From CAVPTL01 sp963729195 (lineage in GTDB: Bacteria > Actinomycetota > Thermoleophilia > Gaiellales > JAICJC01): 64,000 nt of DNA. How positions within the stretch are numbered: the stretch's first letter is position 1; every line of letters starts with the position of its first letter. A program made the position numbers and the translations under genes. Below are positions 17,450 through 28,171 of the stretch, piece by piece. A model generated the notes under the pieces. The model saw only the letters and a program-made list of their open reading frames with translations, had not been told where the DNA came from and ran no database searches. The DNA is taken from NCBI GenBank assembly GCA_963729195.1, contig CAVSNF010000019.1, positions 434,001-498,000 on the forward strand, given 5' to 3'.

Positions 17450-17979
17450 GCGCGCACAACGGTTGGAAGCACTGCCCACGATGCGCGGGTGCGCTTCGCA
17501 CCGGTCCGGTCGATTCGGGGGAGGTGCGGCTGCACTGCCCCGCCTGTGGACTGGTGCTGTACGACAATCCGGCCCCCACGGCGACCGCCATCGTCACCCG
17601 CGGCGACGGCGCGATCCTGCTCACCCGTCGTGCCATCGAGCCGGCCATGGGCATGCTCGACCTGCCGGGGGGCTTCATCGAGACAGGCGAGGACCCCGAG
17701 CAGGCGGTCAAGCGCGAGTTGTCGGAAGAAACCGGGCTCGAAATCGAGCTGACCGGCTACGTGGGCGCGATTCCCGATCGGTACGGCGACGGCGCTCATA
17801 CGCTCAACCTGTATTACACCGCGGTCGTCAGCGGCGGCCGGGAGCAGGCGGCGTCGGATGTCAGCGAGATCGTCTGGTTGATGCCCGAGGCGCTCCCAGC
17901 CCGCTCCCAGATTGCGTTTGCCAACGGTGCCGAGGCGTTGGAACGTGTGCTCGGACACCCGCTGCGGTCTGACCTGTAA
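17446..17979 (+). CDS. NUDIX hydrolase with N-terminal zinc ribbon
   Basis: 177 aa from GTG 17446, the 4-bp overlap start. CPRCAGAL and HCPACGLVLYDN form a zinc ribbon, followed by the NUDIX fold with a complete Nudix box (GGFIETGEDPEQAVKRELSE then ETGLE) near residues 75-98. The zinc-ribbon arrangement is like NudC-type and related nucleotide-diphosphate hydrolases, but NudC's C-terminal signature is not seen, so the substrate is left open. Confidence 0.88.
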   Translation: MSAHNGWKHCPRCAGALRTGPVDSGEVRLHCPACGLVLYDNPAPTATAIVTRGDGAILLTRRAIEPAMGMLDLPGGFIETGEDPEQAVKRELSEETGLEIELTGYVGAIPDRYGDGAHTLNLYYTAVVSGGREQAASDVSEIVWLMPEALPARSQIAFANGAEALERVLGHPLRSDL

Positions 17980-17984
17980 TCAAA

Positions 17985-18100
17985 GGGTAAAGGCCGCGGT
18001 GCTTGTGGCCGATCAAATGAGCATCGGAGCCTTCGACCAAGGACTTTCGGGCCGGAGGCGGAAATCGCGTCATCCGGGCTACGACCCCCGCCCGGAGGAA
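17985..18100 (+). promoter_or_regulatory. Structured leader RNA candidate
   Basis: Between the NUDIX stop and the 48-aa gene four hairpins follow each other: GGCCGC/GTGGCC (17992-18010, one G-U pair), CCGAT/ATCGG (18009-18027), CCTT/AAGG (18030-18042) and a two-part stem CCGGA/TCCGG enclosing GCG/CGC (18052-18077). A clear Shine-Dalgarno (GGAGGA, 18094-18099) follows. The first two stems share two bases, so they compete. I cannot match it to a named riboswitch class. Confidence 0.4.
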
Positions 18101-18106
18101 GTGACC

Positions 18107-18253
18107 ATGGACGACCTGCATGACAAGCATGTGGAAATCGATGAGCGCTGGCTTTCGGAATGGTTCGAGTTCGGCTTCTCCGAGCTGAGCACGTACCTCG
18201 CCAAGCACGCCGCTTTCGACGACTACTGCCACCGGCATGAAACTGACTTCTAG
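18107..18253 (+). CDS. 48-aa acidic small protein
   Basis: Starts MDDLHDKHVEIDERWLSEWF and ends DDYCHRHETDF. It is rich in Asp, Glu, Trp, Phe and His, looks helical, and has no membrane segment. The start is well supported by GGAGGA 7 nt upstream. No family recognised. Unlike most neighbours it has a long, structured 5' leader and a strong ribosome binding site. Confidence 0.6.
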   Translation: MDDLHDKHVEIDERWLSEWFEFGFSELSTYLAKHAAFDDYCHRHETDF

Positions 18254-18349
18254 TCGGTCGAAAGCCCCCTGGTACCACCGCCCCCCGCGGTACTGACGCC
18301 TCGCACCGGTGTCGGCGCCACCCTGGGGAGGCCCGGTCTGCGCGCGCAA

Positions 18350-18355
18350 TACAAT
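18350..18355 (+). promoter_or_regulatory. -10 box of ileS
   Basis: TACAAT lies 13 nt before the ATG at 18363, so the main ileS message would have almost no leader. This argues against a T-box leader for this ileS. Confidence 0.5.
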
Positions 18356-18362
18356 CCCGCGC

Positions 18363-21300
18363 ATGCCGCCGTTTGACCCGGTTCCGTCCAAACCCGATCA
18401 CATCGCCTTGGAGCACCGCGCTTTGGAGCGCTGGGAGCGTGAGCGCGCTTTCGAGGTGCTGCGCGACGCAAATCGCGGGAACCAGCGGTTCAGCTTCATC
18501 GACGGGCCGATCACCGCCAACAACGCGATGGGGGTGCACCACGGCTGGGGTCGCACCATCAAGGACGTGTGGCAGCGCTACCACGCCATGCTCGGCCACG
18601 ACCAGCGATACCAGAACGGATTCGACTGTCAGGGCCTGTGGGTGGAAGTCGGGGTGGAGAAGGAACTCGGTCTCAACTCGAAGCCCGAGATCGAGGAGTA
18701 CGGGCTCGACCGGTTCGCGATCGCCTGCCGCGAGCGGGTGGCGCTGTACGCCGGCGAGCTGACCGAGCATTCAAAGCGGCTGGGCCAGTGGATGGATTGG
18801 GACAAGTCGTACTACACGATGACCGACCCCAACATCTCCGACATCTGGAAGTTTCTCAAGCGCTGCCACGATCTCGGATGGCTGTACAAGGGCCACCGGT
18901 CGATGCCGTGGTGTCCGCGCTGCGGAACGTCGCTGTCCCAGCACGAGCTGATCGACTCCTACAAGGACACCACCCATCCGTCGCTGTACGTGCGCCTGCC
19001 GCTGGTCGGGCGCGACCACGAGTTCCTGGTGGTATGGACGACCACGCCCTGGACACTTCCGGCCAACGTGGCTGCCGCCGTGCGCGCCGATGCGGACTAC
19101 GCCCGGATCGAGACGCCGGCCGGGATCGCCTACGTCGCGGCCGATCGGCGTGACCAGGTGCCGGTGCGCGGCAACCTGCTCGGCACCGTGCCCGGATCGG
19201 AGCTGGTGGGGCTTGCCTATAGCGGGCCGTTCGATGACCTGCCCGCGACCCAAGGGGTGGAGCACCGCGTGGTCGCCTGGGACGAGGTATCGATGGAGGA
19301 GGGCACCGGCATCGTGCACATCGCACCGGGATGCGGTGCCGAGGACTTCGAACTTGGCCAGAAGGAAGGGCTTGCGACGCTGGTTCCGGTCGACGAGGCG
19401 GGCGCCTTCACCAACGACTACGGCTGGCTGCACGCCAAGCACACCGCCGAGGCCGCGCCGCTGGTGATCGAGGATCTCGGCCAGCGGGGACGGTTGGTCG
19501 AGGCGGGTGAGCTGACCCATCGCTACCCGGTGTGCTGGCGATGCGGCACCGAGCTGATCTACCGGCTGGTGGACGAGTGGTTCATCCGCTGCGACGAGGT
19601 GCGCCAGCCGATGATCGACGCCGCTCGCAAAGTGGAGTGGACGCCGCCCCAGTACGGCAAGCGGATGGAGGACTGGCTGCGCAACATGGGCGACTGGTGC
19701 ATCAGCCGCAAGCGCTACTGGGGCCTGCCGCTGCCGTTCTACTTCTGTGACGACGGCCACATGACCGTGGTTTCGTCCAAGGACGACCTGATGGAGCGGG
19801 CGATCTCGGGAACCGAGAACTTGACCGAGCTTCACCGGCCTTGGATCGACGACGTGGTGATCGCCTGCGCCGAGTGCGGGGGCCATGCCCACCGGCTGAA
19901 GGATGTCGGCGACTGCTGGCTGGATGCCGGCATCGTGCCATTCTCGACGATGGGGTGGGAGCGCGACGTGGCCGTGCCTGGGGGCTATGCCGCGGGAGCC
20001 GGTGAGGGCATCACCAAGGCCGATCTGCCCGACAATCGAGTACTGGCAGCAGTGGTATCCAGCCGAGTGGGTCACCGAGATGCGTGAGCAGATCCGGTTG
20101 TGGTTCTACTCGATGCTGTTCATGGGGGTGGTGCTCGACGGCCGGGCGCCGTATCAGCGGGTGTTGACCTACGAGAAGGTGAACGACGAAACCGGTCGCC
20201 CGATGCACAAGTCGTGGGGCAACGCGATCTGGTTCGACGATGCCATCGAGGAGATGGGGGCCGACGTGATGCGGTGGATGTACGCCGCGCAGCCTCCCGC
20301 CCAGAACCTCAACTTCGGCTACGGCCCGGCAGCTGCCGTCAAGACCCGGCTGCTGCGGCTGTGGAACATCTACGCCTTCTTCGTGCTGTATGCCAACATC
20401 GACGAGCATGTGCCCGATCTGGCCGTGCTGGAACGTGGCCCGGCCACGGCCAGGGAGCTCGACCGCTGGCTGGTGGCAGCAACGCAAGAGCTGATCGGTG
20501 AGTGCACCGCCGCGCTCGACGTGTACGACTCTCCGCGGCTGGTGCGGGCCTTCGAGGCCTACGTCGACGATCTCTCCAACTGGTACGTGCGACTGTCACG
20601 GCCGCGATTCTGGAAGTCGGAGGATGCCGACGACAAGCGCGCCGCCTACCAGTCGCTGTGGTACGCGCTGGTACAGGCAACCCGCTGTGTCGCCCCGGTG
20701 ATGCCGTTTCTGGCGGACGAGCTGTGGCAGAACCTGGTTCGCGGCGCCTGCCCCGGCGCCCCTCAAAGCGTTCACCACGGCGGATATCCGACCGTCGATC
20801 ACACGCTCGCCGACGCGGCGCTGCTGGAGCAGATGGCCGCCGTACGGTCGGTGGTGACCCTCGGCCACAGCGCCCGAAACGATGCCGGGATCAAGCTGCG
20901 CCAACCGCTGCAGGCGGCCACCGTGGTCACGCATGACCCCCGCCGCCGGCAGGCGGTTGCAAGTCACCTCGAGTTGGTCGCCGGCGAGCTCGGGGTGAAG
21001 GAGGTGCACCTGGCCGAGTCGAGCGAGCAGTTCGCCGAGGTCGAGGTGATGCCGATCCTCAAGGTGCTCGGCCCCAAACTGGGCCGCGACCTGAGTGTGA
21101 TCCGCGGACTGCTGCGAGAGGGCGAGTTCACGCTCGTCGACGGCGGTGTGGATGTGGGCGACTGGCGGCTCGAGCCGGGCGAGTTCGAGTTGCGCACACG
21201 CGCGCGGCCAGGATTCTCAGTCGTCGACGGCGAGGGCTTTGCGGTCGTGCTCGACACCGAGGTCACGCCCGAGCTCGCACTCGAGGGCACCGCCCGGGAT

Positions 21301-21489
21301 CTGATCCGCACGATCAACCAGATGCGGGCCGACGCCGAGCTGGAGTTGACCGACCGGATCGTGATCACCTATCCCGAGAACGACGGTCAGGTGACTGAGG
21401 CCTTCCGCCGGTATGGAGACTGGATCGCGGCCGAGACGCTGGCGGTCACGCTCCAGCCCGGCGATCAGCTGCAGATCGCCGTCGGCTAG
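18363..21489 (+). CDS. ileS: Isoleucyl-tRNA synthetase (frame broken)
   Basis: About 1041 aa after repair, the usual length. It charges tRNA-Ile. The HIGH motif is the variant MGVHHGWGR near residue 57, the editing (CP1) domain has WTTTPWTLPANVA, and the KMSKS motif is the variant MHKSWGN. This variant pair fits the eukaryote-like IleS type found in part of the actinobacteria. The C-terminal tRNA-binding part is complete (DLSNWYVRLSRPRFW, then RDLIRTINQMR). One frame change at about 20034: removing one A from GACAATCGAG restores DLPDIEYW. No second ileS is in the window, so the break is almost certainly a sequence error. Confidence 0.95.
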
Positions 21490-21649
21490 TCGGCCGATAC
21501 CCCCCGTTCGGTTGGTGTCGGATCCCCACCCAGGGGGATGCGGCAACCGGCAACGGTCAGTACTTGATAGGTGTCGGCGCTGTTCTCCCCTCGGCGCTGC
21601 CGTCCCCAACGACGGCATTCCCCTGTGCTGTCCCAACGAAGGGCCCGCT

Positions 21650-22006
21650 GTGCCTTCCTCGCTCCCGTACTTTGATTCGTCCCTGATCGAGCTGCGCAAC
21701 GACCTCGGTGGCGACGCCGCGCCATGTCTGTGCGACTCGCCGTTCGAGGTTGCAGACGTGCTCTTGGCAATCCGCGATAACGACGGCTCACCCTCCGCCG
21801 CCGCGCGCGAGCTCAGCCTGACGCTCGAGCAGGTGTACGCCTGCGTTGACTGTCACCGTGAGCATCCGAGCCTGATCGAGGCCCGGCTGGTGGCCTGTGA
21901 CTTCGCCCGCCACATCGACGCCGATGACGAGCTGTTCGCTCCCGGCGACCTCGAGATCGATGCCGAGCAGCGCCCTCGCTGGGCCTGGCGGCTGGCAACT
22001 CGCTGA
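21650..22006 (+). CDS. DUF433-like putative DNA-binding protein
   Basis: 118 aa from GTG 21650. The core FEVADVLLAIRDNDGSPSAA, then LSLTLEQVYACVDCHREHP, resembles DUF433, a small winged or helix-turn-helix-like domain often seen in antitoxins or regulators. No toxin gene lies beside it. The C-terminal part is acidic. About 160 bp separate it from ileS, with a weak hairpin near 21522-21539. Confidence 0.5.
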   Translation: MPSSLPYFDSSLIELRNDLGGDAAPCLCDSPFEVADVLLAIRDNDGSPSAAARELSLTLEQVYACVDCHREHPSLIEARLVACDFARHIDADDELFAPGDLEIDAEQRPRWAWRLATR

Positions 22007-22091
22007 TCGACTCGCTCATCGCATCTCAACAAAACCGTGGGTTGAAATTTGACTCGGGTCCCGAACCTGCGGACACTTGTGTCAGCGTTCA

Positions 22092-23931
22092 ATGGATGAT
22101 GCTCCGCTGACTCCTGCCGTGACACCCGGGCTGCTTCGCCGCAGCGTGGCCGTGCTCGCGCTGGCAGCCCTCGTGTTCGCCGCCACGTCGGCGTCGGCCA
22201 TGGCGGCGCTTCAGCAGACGCTGGCAACGTCGTACCAGACCAACGGCACAGTGCATTCGATCGTCCGGTCCGACGGCGTCGTCTACATCGGCGGCGCGTT
22301 TACCTCGGTGCGGCCCGCGGGTTCCGCGCTCGGAGTCAACGAGACTGCACGCAATCACCTGGCGGCGTTCGACGCCGCCAGCGGGGCGCTGCTGCCGTGG
22401 AATCCCAACGCCAACCTGACGGTGCGCACGCTTGCCATGGGCCCGGGTGGCGGCACGGTCTACGCCGGAGGCGATTTCTCCCTCGTGGGCGGCAAGAGCC
22501 GCGCCCACGTGGCAGCGATCTCGGCCGCCGGCACCGGGCACCGTTCTGAACTGGGCCCCCCGCGCCAACGGCGGATCGGTGTATGCGATCGCCACGATGG
22601 GCACGCGGGTGTTTCTCGGCGGCGAGTTCAACCAGATCGGAAACGCCCATCGCAAGCGCCTGGCTGCCATCAGCACGGCCGGCAAGTTGCTGCCCTGGGC
22701 CTCCCACAACGGCCCCAACCACGCCGTGCGGGCACTGCTGATCACACCCAACAGTTCGCGCATCATCGTCGGCGGGCTGTTCACGCTGGTCGGTGGCACC
22801 AAGAGCCCGCACATCGCGGCGCTGTCGGCGAGTACCGGTGCGATCACCCCATGGGCGTCGCATCCCAAGTACGAGCTGCTCAGCTTCGCCGCGACCTCAT
22901 CGTCGTTGTACGCGGCCGGTGGTGGCGGCGGCGGGCATATCCCCAAGTACAACCTTTCCAACGGCAAGTTGGTGTGGACGGCGTCGCCTGACGGTGACGC
23001 CGAGTCGGTCTCGATCTACCACAACCTGTTGCTGGTGGGCGGGCACTTCCGCAGGGTTGGTGCCCAGGTTCGCAATCACGCCGCCGCGCTCGACCTCCAG
23101 TCCGGCAAGGTCGACCTCACCTGGGCGCCCTCGTTCAACCAGGTACTCGGTGTGTGGCCGGTGCTCGGCTACGGCCAGGATGCCTACGCCGGTGGCGACT
23201 TCACGCGGGTCGGCCTGGTCGACCAGCAGGGCCTCGCCCACTTCCAGGACTCGGTTTCGGACACCACCGCGCCGACGCTCTCGACGCTACCCAACGCGCA
23301 CATGACGGTTGGCTCGACGGTCGGGAGTTCCGTGCCGGTCAGTCTCGCCTGGCGGGGACACGACAACCTGTCGGGCATCTGCCGCTATCGCGTGCATCAG
23401 CAGATCAACGCCGGTGCGGTCACGGGCATCGTGCCTGCTCGACCCACCAACACCAGCGTCGGCCGCGCGATCATCCCCGGCACCCGCGTCTACCACTTCT
23501 CGGTGCAGCCCACCGACTGCTCGGACAACACGCCCGGATTCATCGCGGGCAACACCGTCCGGATCGTGGCCTTCCAGAACACCAACAGCGCGATCAAGTA
23601 CAGCGCCGGTTGGAACCGGCTGCGTTCGCCCGGCACCTCCGGCGGCACCATCAACAGCACCTCCAAGAAGAACGCGTCCGCCAAGCTGACCTTCACCGGC
23701 CGCCAGATCGCATGGGTCGCCTCCAAGTCGGCGCTGCGCGGCAAGGCTCGGGTGTACATCGACGGCAAGCTGGTGAAGACGGTCGACCTCCACTCCAAGA
23801 CGCTGCTGCGGCGGCGAGTGGTCTACACCCGTGGCTGGGCCACGGACGGCAGCCACACGATCCGGATCGTCAATCTCGCCACCAGCGGACGACCTGCGAT
23901 CGACATCGACTCGCTGCTCGCGCTGCGATAG
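22092..23931 (+). CDS. Secreted beta-propeller-like repeat protein (frame broken)
   Basis: About 612 aa after repair. An N-terminal signal peptide (VAVLALAALVFAATSASAMA) is followed by repeated units of the form VYIGGAFTSV, VYAGGDFSLVGG, VFLGGEFNQIG, IIVGGLFTLVGG and AYAGGDFTRVG, each with a nearby LAAFDAASGALLPW-like strand: a propeller of the kind annotated as delta-60 or galactose-oxidase-like repeats. From about residue 390 an Ig-like or bacterial adhesion module with DTTAPTLSTLP begins, and the C-terminus is strand-rich. One frame change near 22541. Probable extracellular protein; ligand unknown. Confidence 0.75.
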
Positions 23932-23941
23932 CCCGGCGGCG

Positions 23942-24886
23942 CTAGGCGCCGATCGCGCGGCGCAGCTGCATCGGCAGCTGGAAGTGGACGTTCTCGTCCA
24001 CCAGTTCGTGCGAGTCGATCTCGGTGACTCCCAGCTCCCGGAAGTACTCGACCACCCGGGTGACGAGTGATTCGGGTGCCGAGGCGCCGGACGTGATGCC
24101 AACGGTGGTGACCCCTTCGAACCAGGCCGGATCGATCCCGGTCTCGTCGTCGATCAGATGGGCGGGCACGCCCAGCTCTCTGGTGACATCCACCAGCCGG
24201 TTGGAGTTCGAGGAGTTGCGCGAACCGATCACCAGCACCAGGTCGACGTCTTGGGCGAGCTGTTTGACGGCGTTTTGGCGGTTCTGCGTGGCGTAACAGA
24301 TGTCGTCGTTCTTGGGGCCAACGACCGTGGGGAATCGCTTCCGCAGGGCGGCGATGATCTCGAGCGTCTCGTCCACCGAAAGCGTCGTCTGGGTGATGTA
24401 GGCAACCCGGTGCGGATCGGGGATCTGCAGCTGATCGATCTCGGCCACCGACCCGATCAGCTGGATCGATTGGGGCGCCTCGCCCATCGTGCCGACGACC
24501 TCCTCGTGGCCCTCGTGTCCGATCAGGACGATCGAATAGCCTTGGGCTGCGTACTTTCGTGCCTCCGCGTGGACTTTGGTGACCAGCGGGCAGGTCGCAT
24601 CCAGCACGTGCAGTTGCCGCTCGCGGCTGCGCTCGTACACCTCGGGAGCGACTCCGTGGGCCGAGAGCACCACCACGGCGCCCTCGGGGACATCCAGCTC
24701 GGAGTCGACGAACACGGCGCCGCGATCGGTCAGCTCCGACACGACATGGTGGTTGTGCACGATCTCCTTGCGCACATACACCGGCGCGCCGAAGTGCTCG
24801 AGCGCGCGCTCCACCGTGTCCACCGCTCGATCCACGCCTGCGCAGTAGCCTCGCGGCGACGCGAGTAAGAGTTTGGTGGGCGGCAT
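23942..24886 (-). CDS. ispH: 4-hydroxy-3-methylbut-2-enyl diphosphate reductase
   Basis: 314 aa from ATG 24886, intact. IspH is the last enzyme of the MEP isoprenoid pathway and makes IPP and DMAPP. The three Fe-S cysteines lie in SPRGYCAGVDRAV, LDATCPLVTKVH and DDICYATQNRQ. Conserved substrate-site segments EIVHNHHVV, LSAHGVAPEV, GHEGHEEVVGTMG and SRNSSNSNRLV are all present. The open frame extends upstream to 25000, but the -10 box at 24895 and family length fix the start. Confidence 0.96.
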   Translation of the reverse strand: MPPTKLLLASPRGYCAGVDRAVDTVERALEHFGAPVYVRKEIVHNHHVVSELTDRGAVFVDSELDVPEGAVVVLSAHGVAPEVYERSRERQLHVLDATCPLVTKVHAEARKYAAQGYSIVLIGHEGHEEVVGTMGEAPQSIQLIGSVAEIDQLQIPDPHRVAYITQTTLSVDETLEIIAALRKRFPTVVGPKNDDICYATQNRQNAVKQLAQDVDLVLVIGSRNSSNSNRLVDVTRELGVPAHLIDDETGIDPAWFEGVTTVGITSGASAPESLVTRVVEYFRELGVTEIDSHELVDENVHFQLPMQLRRAIGA

Positions 24887-24894
24887 CGGGACCA

Positions 24895-24900
24895 ATGCTA
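24895..24900 (-). promoter_or_regulatory. -10 box of ispH
   Basis: TAGCAT on the minus strand lies 14 nt before the ATG at 24886 and falls just before the end of the HAD-GH65 gene, so ispH can be transcribed on its own. Confidence 0.4.
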
Positions 24901-24908
24901 CCGGCCGG

Positions 24909-27900
24909 TCACCCCGGCAGGTGCCAGCCGCCGTCGCGCAGCACCAACTCTGCCGGGTGCCCGTCGCGTGCGGTCGCACGTATCCCGGGCAGGGAAACAT
25001 CGACCGATCCGCCGTCGGTCTCCACCGTGGCCGTGGTCGGGGTCAGCGTCACCGTTGCCGGCACCCCGTGGTGGGTGAGCGAGAATCGCAGCCGGTTCCA
25101 GCCGGTCGCCAGGCGGGGGTCGAGGTGGAGTACGCCGTCGGTCACCGAGAGTCCCGCGCAGCCCAGCACCACCGCCTGCCAGAGGCCACCCTGAGTGGCC
25201 ATGTGCAGGCCCTCGGGGCGGTTGCCGCGGCTGTCGAACAGGTCGATCGCAACCGCCCGCGTGAAGTAGTCGTCGGCGGCAGCATCAAGCCCGACGCGGC
25301 GGGCCACCAGCGAGTGCACAGCTTCCGACAACGACGACAGGTGGCGAGTCAGCGGCTCGTACAGGTTGTAGCTCCCACGCCGCTCCTCGACGCTGAACTC
25401 GCGTTCCAGCAGCGCCATCAGCATCACCACGTCGGCCTGCTTGACGTCGCGCCACTCCATCCGATCTCGCTGCCATGCCATCTCCGCCCGATCGGCCGGG
25501 TCAGAGCCTGCCAGTGGCAGCGACAGAAACCCTTCGTTCTGCTCCATCAGGCCCTCGGGAGTGCGCAGGATCAGCATCCGGTCGGCCAGGTCGCGCCAGT
25601 TGTCAGGCTCCCCGGGCTCGGCAGCTGCGACGCCCGCGTCGACGAGCTCGGCGGCCCACCGCATCGTCCAGGCACCGAGGTAGTTGGTGTAGGCGCTGTT
25701 GTCGACGTCCTCGTGGAGCTCGTCGGGGCCGATCACATGATGGATCTCATACCCGCGCTCGGTGACCACTCCACGGCTGGCGTAGAAGCGGGCGGCTTCG
25801 ACCAGCAGCTCTGCGGCGCCGTCGTCGAGCACATCGCGGTCTCCCGTGGCGCGCACATACATCTCGATTGCAAGAGCGATGTCGCTGACGACGTGGATCT
25901 CCTGCTCGCCGGTCTTGACCGCCATCCGCCGGCCACCGGGGCCGACCACAAACGCGGGCGTGACGTCTTCGCCGCTGGCTGCGCTCTCCCACGCGAACCA
26001 GGCGCCTTTCAGCCCGGCGTTCTCGGCGTTTCGGCGGGCGGCCGGGAGCATTCCCACGCGGTATCCGATGATCTCGCGGGCCACCTCGGGCATGGTGTAG
26101 GCGTAGAACTGCATCAGAAACACGTCGGTGTCCCAGAACACATGTCCCTTGTAGCCCTCGCCGGTGAGGCCTTTGGCCGCGACCGAGGTGCGGCTTCCCA
26201 CCTGCGGGGCGACCGCGATCAGCTGTGCCACTGCGAAGCGGATGCCGAGCTGGGCGGCCGGGTCGTCGATCTCGACATCCGACCGCGCCCAGGCACTGGC
26301 CCAGGCGGTCGTGTGTGCCGATATCAGCGCCTCCCAGCCCATCGCCAGCGACGACCGTGCTGCATCGGCTGCGCGGCTGCCGGAGTCCGGCTCTTCGCGT
26401 TCGGTGAAGATGGCGACATGCCGCTCGACCGTGAGTGTGCTGCCCACCGTCAGCTCGACGTCGAACTCGCGGCCGGAGAACTGCTCGTCAGTGACGTGGC
26501 CGGCCTCGATCGTCTCGTCACCCAGCCGCGCTGTCAGCGCGTGGCCGAGATCGACTGCGACTCGAGCCCCCGGGGTGCGCGTGTGGAGCATGTCCACGCC
26601 GTGCGGCGTCACCCGCGGCGGTGATTTCCACGTGTGGCAGCTCCCCTGACTTCTGGCGCACCCACGCCCCGGCCCGCACCGCCACCCGGCAGGGAGACCC
26701 GGACACCAGCTCAGCGACAGTCCGGATCGCCCCCAGGTGCGTGTTGGCAAGGCTCAGGACGCGGCTGGAGTTCAGCTGCAGCACCCGTCCCTGCGGGTCC
26801 TCGACCACCAGCTCTCGATCCAGCCGCAGCGCCCGCAGGTCGAGCGTGCGCCGGTGGGAGCGAACCGTCCATGTCCACGGCGTGAACGGCACCCCGTCGA
26901 TGTGAATCTCGGTGGCCACCCAATCGGGGATCACCACCAGATCCTCGACTCCCGGCTTCTCACCGTCGAACAGCCCGGCGACGAACGCTCGCGGGGTACG
27001 GCGAGGGGTTGAGCTCATCGGCGCTGCCGCGTACTCCCATGTACCGGTTGACCAGCGAGAACAGCGTCTCCTGGGACGCTTCGGATGCAAGGTCGTAGCC
27101 CTCGCTGACGATCCGCCAGCCGTCGGTTCCGTCTGGCGACCTGCTGTCCCGCACGGGTGGCGGCTGGATCTCAAGCCCGCTGGAGGCGCGCGTGCCCTGG
27201 TCTCGCAGGATCTGCACGAACTGCGCCGGGCCTCCGCCGAGGTTGATCACCCCGGTGGGCGTGCCGTTCGGCTCCTCGCCCACGGAGACGAGCGTCGCCC
27301 CGGCGGCCAGCCGGGTGACCATGCGGTAGTCACTTCCCTCAAACCCGGCGATCGGGCCGAACTCGTCACCGGCGATCAGCACCTCGGTGGGCCGGATCGC
27401 CCGCGCCGGCGCGATCCGCTGCATCAAAAACGCGATCGAGTCGGACTTATCGGTGAGCCCGATCTCGATGTGCTTGACGTCGCTGGTGATGCGCGCATCC
27501 GGCAGATTGTTCTCGGTGGCGAGCCGTCCGGCCAGGTCGATCGCGGCCCCGATCCCGCCCGGCAGCGGCTGCAGTCGCTCCTCCACGGCGGCCAGCAGCT
27601 CACCGATCCGCGACTTCGGCGGGTCGGCCCAGTCAGGCTCGGGAATCAGATCGACCTTGCGGCGATTGAGTCGGTCGGACACGATCCCGACCTCGATCCC
27701 GCTGCGCGCGAAGCTCCGACTGAACCGCCTCGGCGGTACGGTCGAGAGCCGCGTTCTCATCGTCTGTGGCCTCGCGCCGATACAACAGCTCGAGCTCGCC
27801 CTCGGCGTCGTAGGCGTACACCTCGGATCCGCGGTTGACCATCAGATAGAGCCGGCTTCGGGCTTCGACCGAGAGCAGCGGCGCGATCTGGCCCGAGACG

Positions 27901-28068
27901 TTCTTGGCGTTGGTGCCGGTGATCACCACCAGCGCGACTCCGGCCACGAGCAGCTGCTCCATCGCCTCGGCCAGCTCGGTGGGCCGGTCGGACGCGCGAG
28001 GTGACCGCGGTGCCGTCCCAGTCGAACGCGATCAATCGAAACGCTGTTTGAAAGATGTCCGGTGCCAC
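24909..28068 (-). CDS. HAD hydrolase fused to glycoside hydrolase family 65 domain (frame broken)
   Basis: About 1052 aa after repair, from GTG 28068. The N-terminal 240 or so residues are a HAD domain: LIAFDWDGTAVTSR (nucleophile Asp), VVITGTNAKN, and IGLTDKSDSIAFL then VLIAGDEFG. The remainder is a GH65 (alpha,alpha)6 protein: SANTHLGAIRTVAELVSG-type entry region, GYKGHVFWDTDVFLMQF, and the general-acid Glu in VIGPDELHEDVDNSAYTN. GH65 members phosphorolyse or hydrolyse trehalose, maltose or kojibiose; HAD-GH65 fusions are known in actinobacteria (mycobacterial OtsB1). A disaccharide/sugar-phosphate role is likely. Frame changes near 27985, 27725, 27010 and 26610, each one extra base. Confidence 0.82.
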
Positions 28069-28171
28069 GGGCTCCCTTTGACGGACTCGAACGACGACGG
28101 AGGTTAGCGATCGAGTCGCCACCACGCTGGCCGAGTTATCGGACGAATGCCCGGGGACTTAGGGAAGGCGG

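Noticed and set aside
18254..18362. T-box riboswitch in front of ileS (TGGTACC followed by an ACCGC/GCGGTAC stem)
   Set aside because: A -10 box at 18350 puts the transcript start almost at the ATG. There is no recognisable stem I or specifier loop, and a coding gene fills the space where these would lie. TGGTACCAC also occurs at 49921 and 50521, where no T-box is expected.
24873..26624. 580-codon plus-strand open frame
   Set aside because: Antisense to the GH65 domain, whose catalytic motifs are plain on the other strand.
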